64,000 nucleotides of DNA from Lathyrus oleraceus (taxonomy: Eukaryota > Streptophyta > Magnoliopsida > Fabales > Fabaceae), in the NCBI RefSeq assembly GCF_024323335.1, contig NC_066583.1, forward strand, positions 370,079,952-370,143,951, given 5' to 3'. The position numbers were made by a program, and so were the translations under genes. Numbering within the stretch: the first letter of the stretch is position 1; the number at the start of each line of letters is the position of its first letter. The notes under the pieces are model-generated. The model was given only the letters and a program-made list of their open reading frames with translations, was not told the DNA's origin and made no database searches. Shown one piece after another: positions 1-16,035 of this stretch.

Positions 1-40
1 CAAGGCTCTTCAGCAACACGTTTCTGTCAATCCAAATCTA

Positions 41-5945
<5,905 letters not shown>

Positions 5946-5954
5946 GAAAATAAG

Positions 5955-6780
5955 AAGGTCTTCATCCGGCATTGTAATCAACCAGTGCAATTATACCTTA
6001 GACATTCTCAATGAAACTAGTATGATTGATTTTCGTTGTGTTGATACTCTTATTGATCCCAACGTTAAGTTTCTTTCGGGTCAAGGGAATCTATTGAAAG
6101 ACCCGAGAAGATATTGACGACTTGTGGGAAGACTCAACTATCTTATAGTCATCAGAGCGATATTACATTTGCAGTGAGCATTGTGAGTCCGTTTCTGAAC
6201 GCTCCTTGTGATAGTCATTGGGATGTAGTCATTTGAATTCTTAGGTATATAAAGAATGCACTAAAAAGAAGACTAGTATATGAAGATACGGGTGATGGTA
6301 AAATAATTTGTTATTCATATGCAGGCTGGGCCGGATCACTGTCGAAAAGGATATCCACATCTGCATATTGTGTTATGATTGGAGGTAATATGATCTCAAG
6401 GAGAAGAAAGAAATAAAATACAGTTGCACTATCTAGTATTGAAGCTGAATTTCGTGTTATGGCAGCAGCCTCAAAGGAGCTTGCATGGCTTTAAATTTTA
6501 CTCTCAAAATTTAGGATAGAAGATCTTCAGAATACAAAACCCATGCGATAATCAAGCAGCACTCCACATTGCATCTAATTCGGTTTTCCACGAACGAACC
6601 AAACACATAGAAATAGACTATCATTATGTAGGGGACAATGTACTATCAGGAGAAATCACCACAGTTTTCGTAAAATCCGAAGATCAATTAGATGATATGT
6701 ATACAAAATGTCTTAGGGGTTCTCAAGTGGATTACATTTGTAACAAGCTCGACTCATATGACATATATGATCCAACTTGA
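5955..6780 (+). pseudogene. Decayed Ty1/copia pol 3' end (RT tail and RNase H)
   Basis: Translation with several frame corrections gives the C-terminal end of a copia polyprotein. Pieces include GIVINQCNYTLDILNET, DPNVKFLSGQGNLLKDPRRY, ILRYIKNALK, YAGWAGSLSKRISTSAYCV, the RNase H block ALSSIEAEFRVMAAASKELAWL, and [21 protein letters not shown]. The frame ends with [10 protein letters not shown] and a TGA at 6778-6780. Internal stops and frameshifts show that it is dead. The 5' three quarters of the element are missing; the satellite array abuts the break directly. Confidence 0.88.
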
Positions 6781-6930
6781 GGGGGAGTGTTAAGAATATT
6801 TGTATATAAAATAGTCTCACATCGACTATAGCATGTAATTAGTTGTAAACTCTCTATATATACAATAGTCTTCGTAGTGCCTTTTAAACACGGTTTATTC
6901 AAATGTCTCTCACTCTCTTATATTTCAATA
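6779..6930 (+). repeat. Polypurine tract and 3' LTR start of the decayed copia element
   Basis: GAGGGGGAG (6779-6787) lies right after the RNase H stop and fits a polypurine tract. TGTTAAGAATATTTG starts at 6788, as expected for an LTR beginning with TG. A TATA-like CTATATATACAATAG lies at about 6853. The far end is uncertain: TTTCAATA near 6930 is a candidate decayed terminus. No second copy exists in the window to confirm it. Confidence 0.6.
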
Positions 6931-7160
6931 GTCGTAATTCTCCGCGTCAAGAATATGAAGGTTTGCTGGAATTCTATCATTGTAGACACAATTCATGTTG
7001 CACACCGGGTATTTGTTGATCATAATAATTTTGTTATCATAGATGAGGATGCCTCCAAGACATTTATACAAGCATTACAAGTTGATTGGGACACAAATTA
7101 CATAAGCCAGATAATATAAAAACAAAATTCTCGGACTTGTAACCGGCTACAGCTGAAATA
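6931..7160. other. Spacer with no recognised feature
   Basis: I see no gene here. An 80-codon open frame crosses from 6877 into this stretch but shows no domain or composition signal. The segment ends at the terminus of the copia element at 7161. Confidence 0.5.
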
Positions 7161-7371
7161 TGTTGGTGCAAAGGTAGAATAAAAGATGAATATTCTATTA
7201 AGAGAATGACGGCTACAAAAAGGATTAAAAGTTACAATGATTGACACCCTATTTATAAGCTAAAACTAGGGTTACTATAATAGGATAAAATACTAAAATA
7301 CCCTCTAACAAACTTAGGGGCTAAGAAAATAATACAATTTAAATATGAATTAAATCTAATAAAATCTAATA
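7161..7371 (-). repeat. 3' LTR of the copia element (truncated by 24 bp)
   Basis: Identical base for base to 11753-11963. It lacks the counterpart of 11964-11987, which includes the TG terminus that should follow the polypurine tract. Its outer end, TGTTGGTGCAAAGG on the plus strand, is intact. Confidence 0.93.
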
Positions 7372-7380
7372 CCATCCCTT
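7372..7380 (-). other. Copia polypurine tract
   Basis: On the minus strand this reads AAGGGATGG, just after the polyprotein stop and just before the 3' LTR. It would prime plus-strand DNA synthesis. The usual TG of the LTR does not follow directly because of the 24-bp loss. Confidence 0.7.
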
Positions 7381-7383
7381 AAT

Positions 7384-10300
7384 TCATATTCCATCAAAAC
7401 TTGTAACACCAATTCCATCCCTTAATCTGAGGAATTGATCAGTCTTGATAGCTTTCGTCAGAACATCTGCCAACTGCTTCTGAGTGCTACAGTGTACAAC
7501 TTCTAACACTCCCCTCTGAACTTGATGTCTCAGAAAATGATACTTGGTCTCAATGTGCTTGCTTCTCCCATGCAACACTGGGTTTCTGGCAAGATTGATT
7601 GCAGACTTGTTGTCAATCATCAGCTTCAGAGGTTTGTTTACTTTAATCTTCAGATCCTACAATAGATTCAGAATCCACACAGCTTGGCATGCAGTAACAG
7701 CACCTGCAATGTATTCAGCTTCACAAGTTGACAACGCCACAACAGGTTGCTTCTTGGAACACCAAGAAATGGGACCTCCCAGAAATTTGAATAAGTACCC
7801 AGACGTACTTCTTCTGTCAACTCTGTCTCCACACCAATCAGAGTCTGAATAACTCAGAAGTTCTGACTCATCCTTTCTTCCAGATGGAAATAATACTCCA
7901 TACTTCAGAGTTCCCTTGATATACCTCAGAATCCTGACTGCAGCTTGGTAATGGGACCACTTAGGTTTACTCATGAACCTACTAACCATCCCAACTGAAT
8001 AGCAAATATCAGGTCTGGTATTGCACAAATACCTCAGAGAACCAACCAACTGTTTGAAGGTTGTAGCGTCCACATCCTTTCCATCAGAGTCAGAATCCAG
8101 TTTCTGATTTGTATCAGAAGGTGTGACAGCAATCTTACAATTCTTCAGATCAAATCTCTTCAGAAGTTCTAATTCATACTTGAGCTGATGCAAAATAATA
8201 CCTTTCTCAGAGTATCTGAATTCCATCCCTAGAAAGTATGTCATTTTGCCTAGATCAGTCATTTCGAATTCATTCATCAGAACTTTCTTGAACTTGGCTA
8301 TCTCCTGTTCAGAACTTCCAGTTAGCAGTATATCATCAACATATAAACATACCAGAGTCATATTTCCTTCAGAAGTATGCTGAACATAGACACCGTACTC
8401 CATCTCACATTTCTGAAAACCTTGCTTCTTGAAAAATGAATCAATCTTCTGATTCCAAGCTCTGGGCGCTTGTTTCAATCCATATAGAGCTTTGTATAAT
8501 CTGTACACCATCCCTTCCTGATTCTTTTTCACAAATCCAGGAGGTTGTGACACGTAAACTTCTTCTTCTAATGGACCGTTCAGAAATGCAGATTTTACAT
8601 CTAAATGCATCAGAGGCCAATTCCTGTTAGCAGCTATTGCAATCACCATTCTGATTGTTTCATGTCTTGCTACAGGTGCAAACACTTCAGAGTAATCCAG
8701 CCCAGGTTTCTGTAGAAATCCTCTGGCTACCAACCTTGCTTTATGTTTGCCAATTGAACCATCTGGCTTTAACTTCTACTTGAAAACCCATCTGACGCTG
8801 ATGGCTTTCTTGTCTTTTGGAAGTTCTGTCAGCTTCCAAGTCTTGTTTCTCTCTATAGCATCAAGTTCTTCTTTCATGGCCTTCAGCCAGAGCTTCTGCT
8901 TAAGAGCCTCTTCTGTACTTATGGGTTCAGAGTCTACTAACATGGCACACTGAATAACTTCTCCTTCAGAGTCTACTTCAGTGTCTTGCAGCATGTCAAA
9001 TTCTGCATATCTTCTGGGGATGTTTCTGATTCTTTGTGGTCTCTGAACTTGTTCAGAGTCTTGAGCTTCAGAGTTTCTAGCTTCAGATGGTTGACTTCCT
9101 CCAGAGCTTTGATCATCTTCAGGGTCTGGCATATTTCCAGAGTCTGAATTGCCATCAGAATCTGGATTACCATCAGAGTCTGGGTCATCAGAGTCTGGAT
9201 CATCAGAGTCTGAAACATCAGAGTCTGGAACATCAGATTCTGGATTACTATCAGAGTCAGAATCAACGTCAGAGTTTACTCCAACTTCAGAAATTCTTAA
9301 CTCTGACCTTTCTTCAGAAGTTCTAACATCAGAATCAGATTGAGACTTATCCCAATTCCAAACTTCTGATTCCTTCACAATCACATCTCTGCTGAATTCA
9401 ATTTTATTGGTTTCTGGACAATAGAGCTTGTATGCACCTGTACTGTGGTACCCTATCAGAATCATCACTTTGCTTCTATCATCCAGCTTCTGTCTTCTGG
9501 CTTCTGGAACATGTTTATAGCAAACAGAACCAAACACCTTCAGATGACTAACACTTTGCTTATCTCCAGTCCACTTCTCTATTGGAACTATTTCCTTCAA
9601 CTTCTTCGTAGGACATCGGTTGAGTACATACGTTGCAGTGGCAACAGCTTCTCCCTAGAGCTTCTGAGGAAGCTTCTTCTCCTTTAGCATGCTTCTCACC
9701 ATATCAAGCAAAGTGCGGTTTCTTCTTTCAGCAAGACCATTGTGTTGAGGGGTATAAGGAGCAGTAACCTCATGCTCAATTCCATTCTCCTCACAGAACT
9801 TCTGGAACTCTTTGGAGTTATACTCACCTCCACCGTCAGTTCTAAGAATCTTCAACTTCTGACCACTCTGATTCTCAGCCTTCATTCTGAACTTCTTGAA
9901 TTCATCAAACACCTCGTGTTTAAACTTAATAAGGGATACCCATGTCATTCTTGTGAATTCATCAACAAATAACACAAAGTATTTATTCCCTCCAATCGAT
10001 GCTACTGGGAATGGACCACACACATCAGAATGTACAACTCCCAAGGCACGTTTTGCTCTTGGAGCAGTTTCTGACGCAAATGGCAATCGTGGTTGTTTTC
10101 CTTCCATGCAAACTTTGCATGACTTTTCAGGCTTCTTAATTGCAGGAATTCCATGTACCAACTTCCTTGAATTCAGATGTTTTAAGCTTCTGAAATTCAA
10201 ATGACCAAATCTTCTGTGCCACAGCTCACTCTCCTTCTCAGCACTTGTTGCACTAAGACATTCTGAGTCTGCAGTTCTGACATTCACCTTGAATGTTCTA

Positions 10301-11562
10301 TTCCTTCCCTGTTCTGACTCCATAATCAACTTCTGATTGCAGTCATACAGCTTCAGAAGATTGTCCTTCATGGTAACTGAAAAACCTTTCTCAATTAATT
10401 GTCCCACACTCATCAGATTGCTTCTGATGCCAGGTACATACCACACGTTCTGAATCAATGCTGTTTTCCCATTGTTCAGAATCACTCTGACATTTCCCAT
10501 ACCTTCTGCATTAAGATATTTGTCATCAGCACATCTGATCTTTGTCCTCTTTTCAGAGTCAAAGTCAACCAGCCATTTCTTGTTTCCAGTAAGATGATTT
10601 GAACAGCCAGTGTCCATATACCACCAGTCTATCAGATCCATATCATCAGATTCAGAGGCCATCAATAGCACAGATTCGTCATCAGAACTTCTGGCTATAT
10701 TTGCTTCTTCTGATTTTCTCTCCTTGTTTGACCAACAGTCTCTAGCAAAGTGACCAAACTTCTTACAGCAGTAACATTGGATTTTCTTCTTGTCATACTT
10801 CTCTTTTCCCTTCTGAGCATTCTTTTGTCTATCAGAGGTTGAGCTTTCTGACTTCTGACCACCATCAGATCTTCTCCTGGCTTCTGACTGCTTCTGATAC
10901 CTCCTATCAGAAGTTGCTTTCAGAGCCTGCTGCTCTACTTCCCTTTCAGAAGTTCTCTCAGTTAAACGCAACTCTTGCGCTTCTAGACTGCTCTGCAGCT
11001 CTTCAATTCTCATGGTGCTCAGATCTTTGGAATGTTCTATTGCTACCACAATGTAATCAAATTGACAGGTAAGGGATCTCAATACCTTCTCCATGATTGT
11101 TTCTTCAGAAAGAGTTTCTCCACACGCTTTCATCTCATTAGTGATCAGAATCACTCTGGAGATGTATTCAGAAACTTTCTCATTATTCTTCATGTTGAGA
11201 TTCTCATATTGCTTTCTCAAGGACTGAAGCTTCACCTTCTTCACTGATGCGTCACCACCATAACATCTAACCAGTGTGTCCCACGCAGCCTTTGCTGTCG
11301 TTGAATCTGCAATCTTCTCAAACACATTTACATCAACACATTGATGAATGAAGAACAATGCTTTCTGATCCTTTTTCCTTACTTCCTTCTGCGCGTTTTT
11401 CTGTTCATCCGTCGCATCTGCTGCTACCGGAACATAACCATCAGTGACAAGATCTAGAACATCTTGAGCACCGAACAGTACACGCATTTGGATCATCCAA
11501 CGATTCCAGTTTTTACCGTCAAATACTGGAAGTTTGGTGTTCATGTTTCCGTTTCCGTTCAT
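7384..11562 (-). pseudogene. Copia gag-pol polyprotein with three in-frame TAG stops
   Basis: One 1,393-codon frame without any frameshift. In order: Gag (ATG at 11562, [22 protein letters not shown]2-type), a zinc knuckle [14 protein letters not shown], protease [13 protein letters not shown], a pre-integrase HHCC region ([19 protein letters not shown]), the integrase core ([27 protein letters not shown]), a Ser/Asp-rich linker, RT with MHLDVKSAFLNG and an intact LYVDDILLTG, and RNase H with YSDSDWCGD, STCEAEYIAG and DNKSAINLARN. TAG codons lie at 9655-9657 (integrase), 8776-8778 (entry to RT) and 7657-7659 (RNase H). All else looks functional, so without readthrough only Gag, protease and part of integrase could be made. 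Longer starts at GTG or TTG codons upstream are not credible. Confidence 0.94.
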
Positions 11563-11735
11563 CTTTCTACCTTGCACAGTACACTCAGATTTCTCACACA
11601 GTGTTTCCCAACCCACAGAATTAAAATTCTGATCAGATTTTGTTCAAGATTCAACACGAATCTAAGAATCAAAATCAAACACACAAGACCTCACGTTCAC
11701 TCGTGTTTCCCGTGTTTCCCAATGAATCCGAACCG

Positions 11736-11750
11736 GAGCTCTAGATACCA
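11736..11750 (-). other. Copia primer-binding site (initiator tRNA-Met type)
   Basis: On the minus strand TGGTATCTAGAGCTC begins 2 nt after the LTR terminus. The canonical plant copia site is TGGTATCAGAGC, matching the 3' end of initiator tRNA-Met. One extra T is present, so priming may be weakened. Confidence 0.8.
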
Positions 11751-11752
11751 AT

Positions 11753-11987
11753 TGTTGGTGCAAAGGTAGAATAAAAGATGAATATTCTATTAAGAGAATG
11801 ACGGCTACAAAAAGGATTAAAAGTTACAATGATTGACACCCTATTTATAAGCTAAAACTAGGGTTACTATAATAGGATAAAATACTAAAATACCCTCTAA
11901 CAAACTTAGGGGCTAAGAAAATAATACAATTTAAATATGAATTAAATCTAATAAAATCTAATAAAATAAAACAAAATTTAACTAACA
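11753..11987 (-). repeat. 5' LTR of the copia element
   Basis: 235 bp. On the plus strand it runs from TGTTGGTGCAAAGG to TTTAACTAACA, giving TG...CA ends in either direction. On the sense strand the start is TGTTAGTTAAATTTTG and the end abuts the primer site. It contains CCCTATTTATAAGC, whose complement carries a TATAAATA-type box suitable for a promoter. Confidence 0.93.
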
Positions 11988-12137
11988 GTGATAACTGATT
12001 ACTGCGAATGCATAATCGGTTACACCAACGGCATAATTACTTTTCTTTAGTTTATTTGATTTATTTTTACACCAATAATCGATTACACATATAGTAACCG
12101 GTTGGAGCACTTGAATTTATTAAGAAACTCTTAACAA

Positions 12138-12500
12138 TATTTATCGTTGATGACTCGTTTATTCCTGCTAATGGAATGATTCAACATTTCCACTGCAAAA
12201 TTAATTCCAGCAACACATTAACAGCTGAAATGATAGTTTTAAAATATGGAATTCATCTTGCCCATAATTTTTCCCTCAAACATGTTATTTTTGAGGTTGA
12301 TTCTTCGACGGTACATACTTCTGTTTAGACATGGATTGCTCGTTCCTCGTCCCTTCAGTGTATTCTTGATGAGGCTCTGCAGCTTCTTCAACTCTCAGAT
12401 TGAAAGGAAAGTTCTCATGCCATATTGGTGTTGCATACACAATTCATTCTATACAGCTCAAAACTTGCAACAATCATTAAGACTAAAGTAAATTATTATC
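12138..12500 (+). pseudogene. RNase H-like domain fragment
   Basis: Translation gives IVDDSFIPANGMIQHFHCKI, then TAEMIVLKYGIHLAHNFSL, HVIFEVDSSTVHTS, an in-frame TAG, and TWIARSSSLQCILDEALQLL. The arrangement (D..., AE...L..G..LA...G...V.FEVDSS) matches the plant RNase H-like fold found at the end of LINE polyproteins and in RNase H-like pseudogenes. The TAG near 12329 and a TGA near 12400 show that it is broken. No start or flanking RT is visible. It lies just right of the copia element. Confidence 0.5.
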
Positions 12501-12981
12501 ATAATAAAAGATTAAGCTGTTGAGAATAAAAGGATTGCAGTATTTAGAGATTTCATATACAATTACAGTTCACAAACAACTCAAATATTAACCCAATCCA
12601 TAATTTAGAGATTCCATACACTATTATTAATATCATTAAAGAACAACAAATTAAACCTATAACTTTTTTATTGAGGAACAGAAGTCCCAAAGTGATGCAG
12701 TAAAAGTCTGTGTCGAATCCGAATTGCCATTGCATTTGAAGTTGAATCCCAACACCTACCAAATCACAGAAAATTAACACTATCCACTACGAAAATAACC
12801 CTTGAGGATCACAAATAGTACACACATATTTGATGATGCTGAGTTAAACTAATGAAGTTTGTATTTGGTTGAGTGAACAATAATAAGTTCTCATGTATAT
12901 GGAAAACATTAGTACCAAAAATAAGTATTAGGAAGAAAACGAAAAACCTTTTCTCGATTGAGTGTGATAAAGCAATGATTT
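12501..12981. other. Spacer downstream of the NLR gene
   Basis: AT-rich, with no gene seen. It should hold the 3' untranslated region and polyadenylation site of the minus-strand NLR gene that ends at 12982, but I cannot fix a site. Confidence 0.45.
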
Positions 12982-15762
12982 CTATCTCCTTGAGTTTGGA
13001 ATAAAAGCTCTACCAATGTTATGAATATCTACAGTGGGCACATGCCCCACCACATACCAATCCCTAGTAGAAATGCTCTGTATAAGTTCAGCATCCATTA
13101 TCCAAATATGCAGAACTTCAAGCTTCTGTAAGTGTTTGATTCCAAAGGGTATATTCTTCAATCTGGGGAGTTTGTATAACTGAAGCTTCTTCAGAGACGA
13201 AAGCGCTCCTTTGTCGATAATAATATCTCTCAATTCTTTTGAACTTTCAACGTACAGTTCCCTTAGTTTCTGAAACCCTCCATCTTCAAAATGCAAACGT
13301 AAACCTTCACAAGCATTGTCGGTCAAAGAGAGGATCAACAAATGCTGCAAACTTTTTAGTGATTTCATTAGATCTTTACTTAAATACGACCATTTCAACC
13401 TCAACACGACAAGATTCTGAAGCTCTGGAATCCACTCTGGCAACTTCTTTAAACTCCCAAAAAGTGAAAGCTTCCAAAGCATAGTTGGCGCGGAAGTCAA
13501 GTCCAAATCAATGGATTTATTAGCTTTACCACCTGATTGGACATTTAGTTTCTCCAAGTGTTGCATTTCATTGATTGAAGAAGATAGTGTGCTTACATCT
13601 TCTTCATGAACATTAATCAATCCCAAATCCCTCATCTGTTTCAGCTTTCCTAACTCTTTAATTACCTCTGCAGCTCCATCCATATTTAAATCAACATTAC
13701 GAAGCGTTTGTAGGGATGTCATCTCTCCAATACCACTCTTTAGTTCAATCAAAGAAATATTAGTGCTGATAAGATGTCTTAGCTTTCTAAGATGGCTAAT
13801 CTCTTTTGGCAAATGAAAGGTATATGTACCATGTACTTCTAAGGTCTCGAGGTTCTGGAGCATTCCAATGGATTTTGAGATTTTACCGTTCCTTATAGAA
13901 TTGATCCTTAAATACTTCAAATGGATTAAATTCCCAACCTCGTTAGAAACACGGTATATTGGAACCCATTCATAATCAAGAACCTTCAACAACCTGAATT
14001 CTGTAGGGATTCTCCCTTTTGACAATGCATCAATGCTATTCAACAAAAAAAAAGTAGCTTGATTCGAAAAACAAAATAATGACCGAACATGCGACCTTTC
14101 AATTTGCGGAATTACATCATAAGATCTAGTCTTTGTTGTTGATAAGCGTCGAACCATTCCACTTGAGGTTGATTGTCCATCATCACTAATATGCTTGCAA
14201 AAATTTAAATCCTCATTTTTTTCAAGGATCATCTCGCGTATTAGATCATGAACACGACAACGTTTAACTTTGCCAACGATTCTTAGCGAAGATACTTGAA
14301 CCAAACTTCTATGGACCAACTCGATTAAATATCCTTCCGCCACTTCTTCCAAAGTCTTTCCCTTTTCCTCCTTTACAAACCCTTCAGCTATCCACTGTCG
14401 AATCACTCTCTTGGGTTTAACTTCAAAATCTTCCGGATATATTCCAAAATACAACAAACATGACTTAAGATAGTAAGGCAAATCATCGTAACTTAAACTT
14501 AAAATTTCTTCTATCCCAGTTAAATGTGTATCTTTCTTTAGGTTTAAACTAAGGTTCTCTCTAAATTTCTGCCACACAACCACATTTTTCTCACTTGTAG
14601 ACAAAAGACCACCAATGGAAACAATTGCTAGTGGTAAACCCTTGCATCTTTCAACAATTTCATATGCTATATCCAGGAGCTCTTTAGGACAACACCCACC
14701 ATAGTCAGATTTGAATACCTTTTTATTGAACAACTCCAAAGATTCTTCTGAAGTTAAAGGTTGCAATTCAAGCACTTCAATTAAAGAAAATCTTTTACAA
14801 GACACCACAACATCTAGGTTCCTTGTTGTTATCAATATCTTACAACCATTTTTGTTATCAATTAAAGCAAATTCAATGTCATCCCAAAAATGTACATTCC
14901 AAACATCATCAAACAGGATAACGTACCTCTTTTGATGCAAGTACTTTCTCACTTCTTCAGTCAATGACCGTCGATTCATTTGAGAAAAATCCCTAGCAGC
15001 ATTGTATCCTTTTTCTTGGTAAAACTTTTTCAGCATGTCCCTCAACAACTCTTCAATATTATATGATTGAGAAACTGTGATCCACACACGACAATCGAAG
15101 TGTCCGACGACTTCCTTGCTGTCAAAAACTGTCTTGGCAAGAGTGGTTTTCCCTTGCCCTCCCATTCCTACAACGGAAACTACAGTGCGCTTCTTCATTC
15201 CCTTTACCATCCAATCAATCAATCTTTTCCTTGGCAGTTCAAAGCCCACAACTTCAGATTCTTCAATGTAAAGAGCAGCCTCACGAGGGTCGTACCATTT
15301 GGAATTTCGACTTTCTCTAGAACTGCTTGATCTTTGTTCTAAAGAACGTTGGAAGCCATATATTTCACTTCTTTCCTTGATCTCACGAATATATGACTTA
15401 ACGTCTTGAATTTCAGACGCTATTCGACGGCGAGGGATCATAGTTTTGAGCTTATGGATTAAAGCTACACATCTAGGATCACTAGCCTGCTGTTCCACCT
15501 GGATCAAATAATCATCAATGATATTTTCAATGCGAAAAGCTGCTTCCCTAACCTGTTTTATCCAAATTTTGACTCCTTCACTAACGTTATCTCCTTCAGC
15601 TGTTGCGGCTCTTTTATCAGCATCCTTAAGGAATGCTTGAATGCTCTCGAGTTCATCTTTAATGTCTGCAAAGTCCTTGTGAATACCTCTCAACAGCTTG
15701 GCTTCTTCCCTTAACAATGGAAGTAGTTGGTCAACAACTAAAGACACCACCATTTCCGCCAT
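12982..15762 (-). CDS. CC-NBS-LRR (NLR) disease-resistance protein
   Basis: Intact single-exon gene of 926 aa, predicted to act as an intracellular immune receptor. Residues from the ATG at 15762 (MAEMVVSLV): an N-terminal Rx-type coiled coil (about 1-150) with IENIIDDYL at 78-86 in the EDVID position; NB-ARC with P-loop GMGGQGKTT 199-207, kinase-2 VILFDDVW 281-288, RNBS-B KILITTR 308-314, GLPLAI at 375, RNBS-D CLLYFGIYPED 435-445, and VHD at 504-506 in place of MHD; then irregular leucine-rich repeats to the end. The length is typical of the RPM1/RPP13-like group. An open frame reaches 15861 but starts with TTG, and MAEM matches family N-termini. No stop or frameshift is seen. The VHD variant is common in functional members. 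It is the only apparent host gene here, and its pathogen target cannot be inferred. Confidence 0.96.
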   Translation of the reverse strand: MAEMVVSLVVDQLLPLLREEAKLLRGIHKDFADIKDELESIQAFLKDADKRAATAEGDNVSEGVKIWIKQVREAAFRIENIIDDYLIQVEQQASDPRCVALIHKLKTMIPRRRIASEIQDVKSYIREIKERSEIYGFQRSLEQRSSSSRESRNSKWYDPREAALYIEESEVVGFELPRKRLIDWMVKGMKKRTVVSVVGMGGQGKTTLAKTVFDSKEVVGHFDCRVWITVSQSYNIEELLRDMLKKFYQEKGYNAARDFSQMNRRSLTEEVRKYLHQKRYVILFDDVWNVHFWDDIEFALIDNKNGCKILITTRNLDVVVSCKRFSLIEVLELQPLTSEESLELFNKKVFKSDYGGCCPKELLDIAYEIVERCKGLPLAIVSIGGLLSTSEKNVVVWQKFRENLSLNLKKDTHLTGIEEILSLSYDDLPYYLKSCLLYFGIYPEDFEVKPKRVIRQWIAEGFVKEEKGKTLEEVAEGYLIELVHRSLVQVSSLRIVGKVKRCRVHDLIREMILEKNEDLNFCKHISDDGQSTSSGMVRRLSTTKTRSYDVIPQIERSHVRSLFCFSNQATFFLLNSIDALSKGRIPTEFRLLKVLDYEWVPIYRVSNEVGNLIHLKYLRINSIRNGKISKSIGMLQNLETLEVHGTYTFHLPKEISHLRKLRHLISTNISLIELKSGIGEMTSLQTLRNVDLNMDGAAEVIKELGKLKQMRDLGLINVHEEDVSTLSSSINEMQHLEKLNVQSGGKANKSIDLDLTSAPTMLWKLSLFGSLKKLPEWIPELQNLVVLRLKWSYLSKDLMKSLKSLQHLLILSLTDNACEGLRLHFEDGGFQKLRELYVESSKELRDIIIDKGALSSLKKLQLYKLPRLKNIPFGIKHLQKLEVLHIWIMDAELIQSISTRDWYVVGHVPTVDIHNIGRAFIPNSRR

Positions 15763-15850
15763 TCGAATTAAGCTCTGATAATTGATGTTTTGGTATGTAA
15801 AGACTACACGTTTTGTTTTGCTTGAGACCTTGTTTGCACAATTTCTCTTA

Positions 15851-15860
15851 TTATATAACA
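15851..15860 (-). promoter_or_regulatory. Candidate TATA box of the NLR gene
   Basis: The minus strand reads TGTTATATAA about 90 bp upstream of the ATG at 15762, a plausible distance for a short 5' leader. The region is AT-rich, so a chance match is possible. Confidence 0.4.
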
Positions 15861-15879
15861 AGGGAATAATATAACTTTG

Positions 15880-16035
15880 GAGTAAGGTAACTTCTATTAT
15901 TAAGTAACAAAGGAAGAAGACAACTTTTTGTCATGAAGAAATGAATAAGGCAATTTCTATCATTAAGTAACAATGGAATAATATAACTGTTATCATGAAG
16001 AAGGAATAATGTAACTTCCATCATGAAGTAACAAA
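15880..16035. repeat. Degenerate short tandem repeats upstream of the NLR gene
   Basis: Variants of AACTTCTATCATTAAGTAACAA and TCATGAAGAAGGAATAA recur about three times with 60-80 bp spacing. They lie within the likely promoter region of the NLR gene. A 78-codon open frame across them is a by-product. Confidence 0.6.

Larger units (their letters stand above)
7161..11987 (-). mobile_element. Ty1/copia LTR retrotransposon, nearly complete
   Basis: A 4.8 kb element read on the minus strand: 5' LTR (11753-11987), initiator-Met-type primer site (11736-11750), one gag-protease-integrase-RT-RNase H frame (11562-7384), polypurine tract (7372-7380), 3' LTR (7161-7371). The order protease, integrase, RT, RNase H defines Ty1/copia. 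The LTRs are identical over the 211 bp they share, which points to a recent insertion. The expected 5-bp target duplication is not present (AAATA on the left, GTGAT on the right), and the 3' LTR lacks 24 bp at its inner edge. The short LTRs would suit the Ale or Ivana lineages, but I did not establish the lineage. Confidence 0.95.

Noticed and set aside
6877..7119. 80-codon plus-strand frame
   Set aside because: It starts within the decayed copia LTR and has no recognisable domain.
9087..9343. Plus-strand Ser/Glu-rich frames at 9087-9343
   Set aside because: These are the complement of the Ser/Asp-rich linker of the copia polyprotein.
15763..15861. Longer N-terminus for the NLR protein
   Set aside because: The extension starts with TTG, overlaps the TATA-like region and does not fit NLR N-termini; MAEM at 15762 does.
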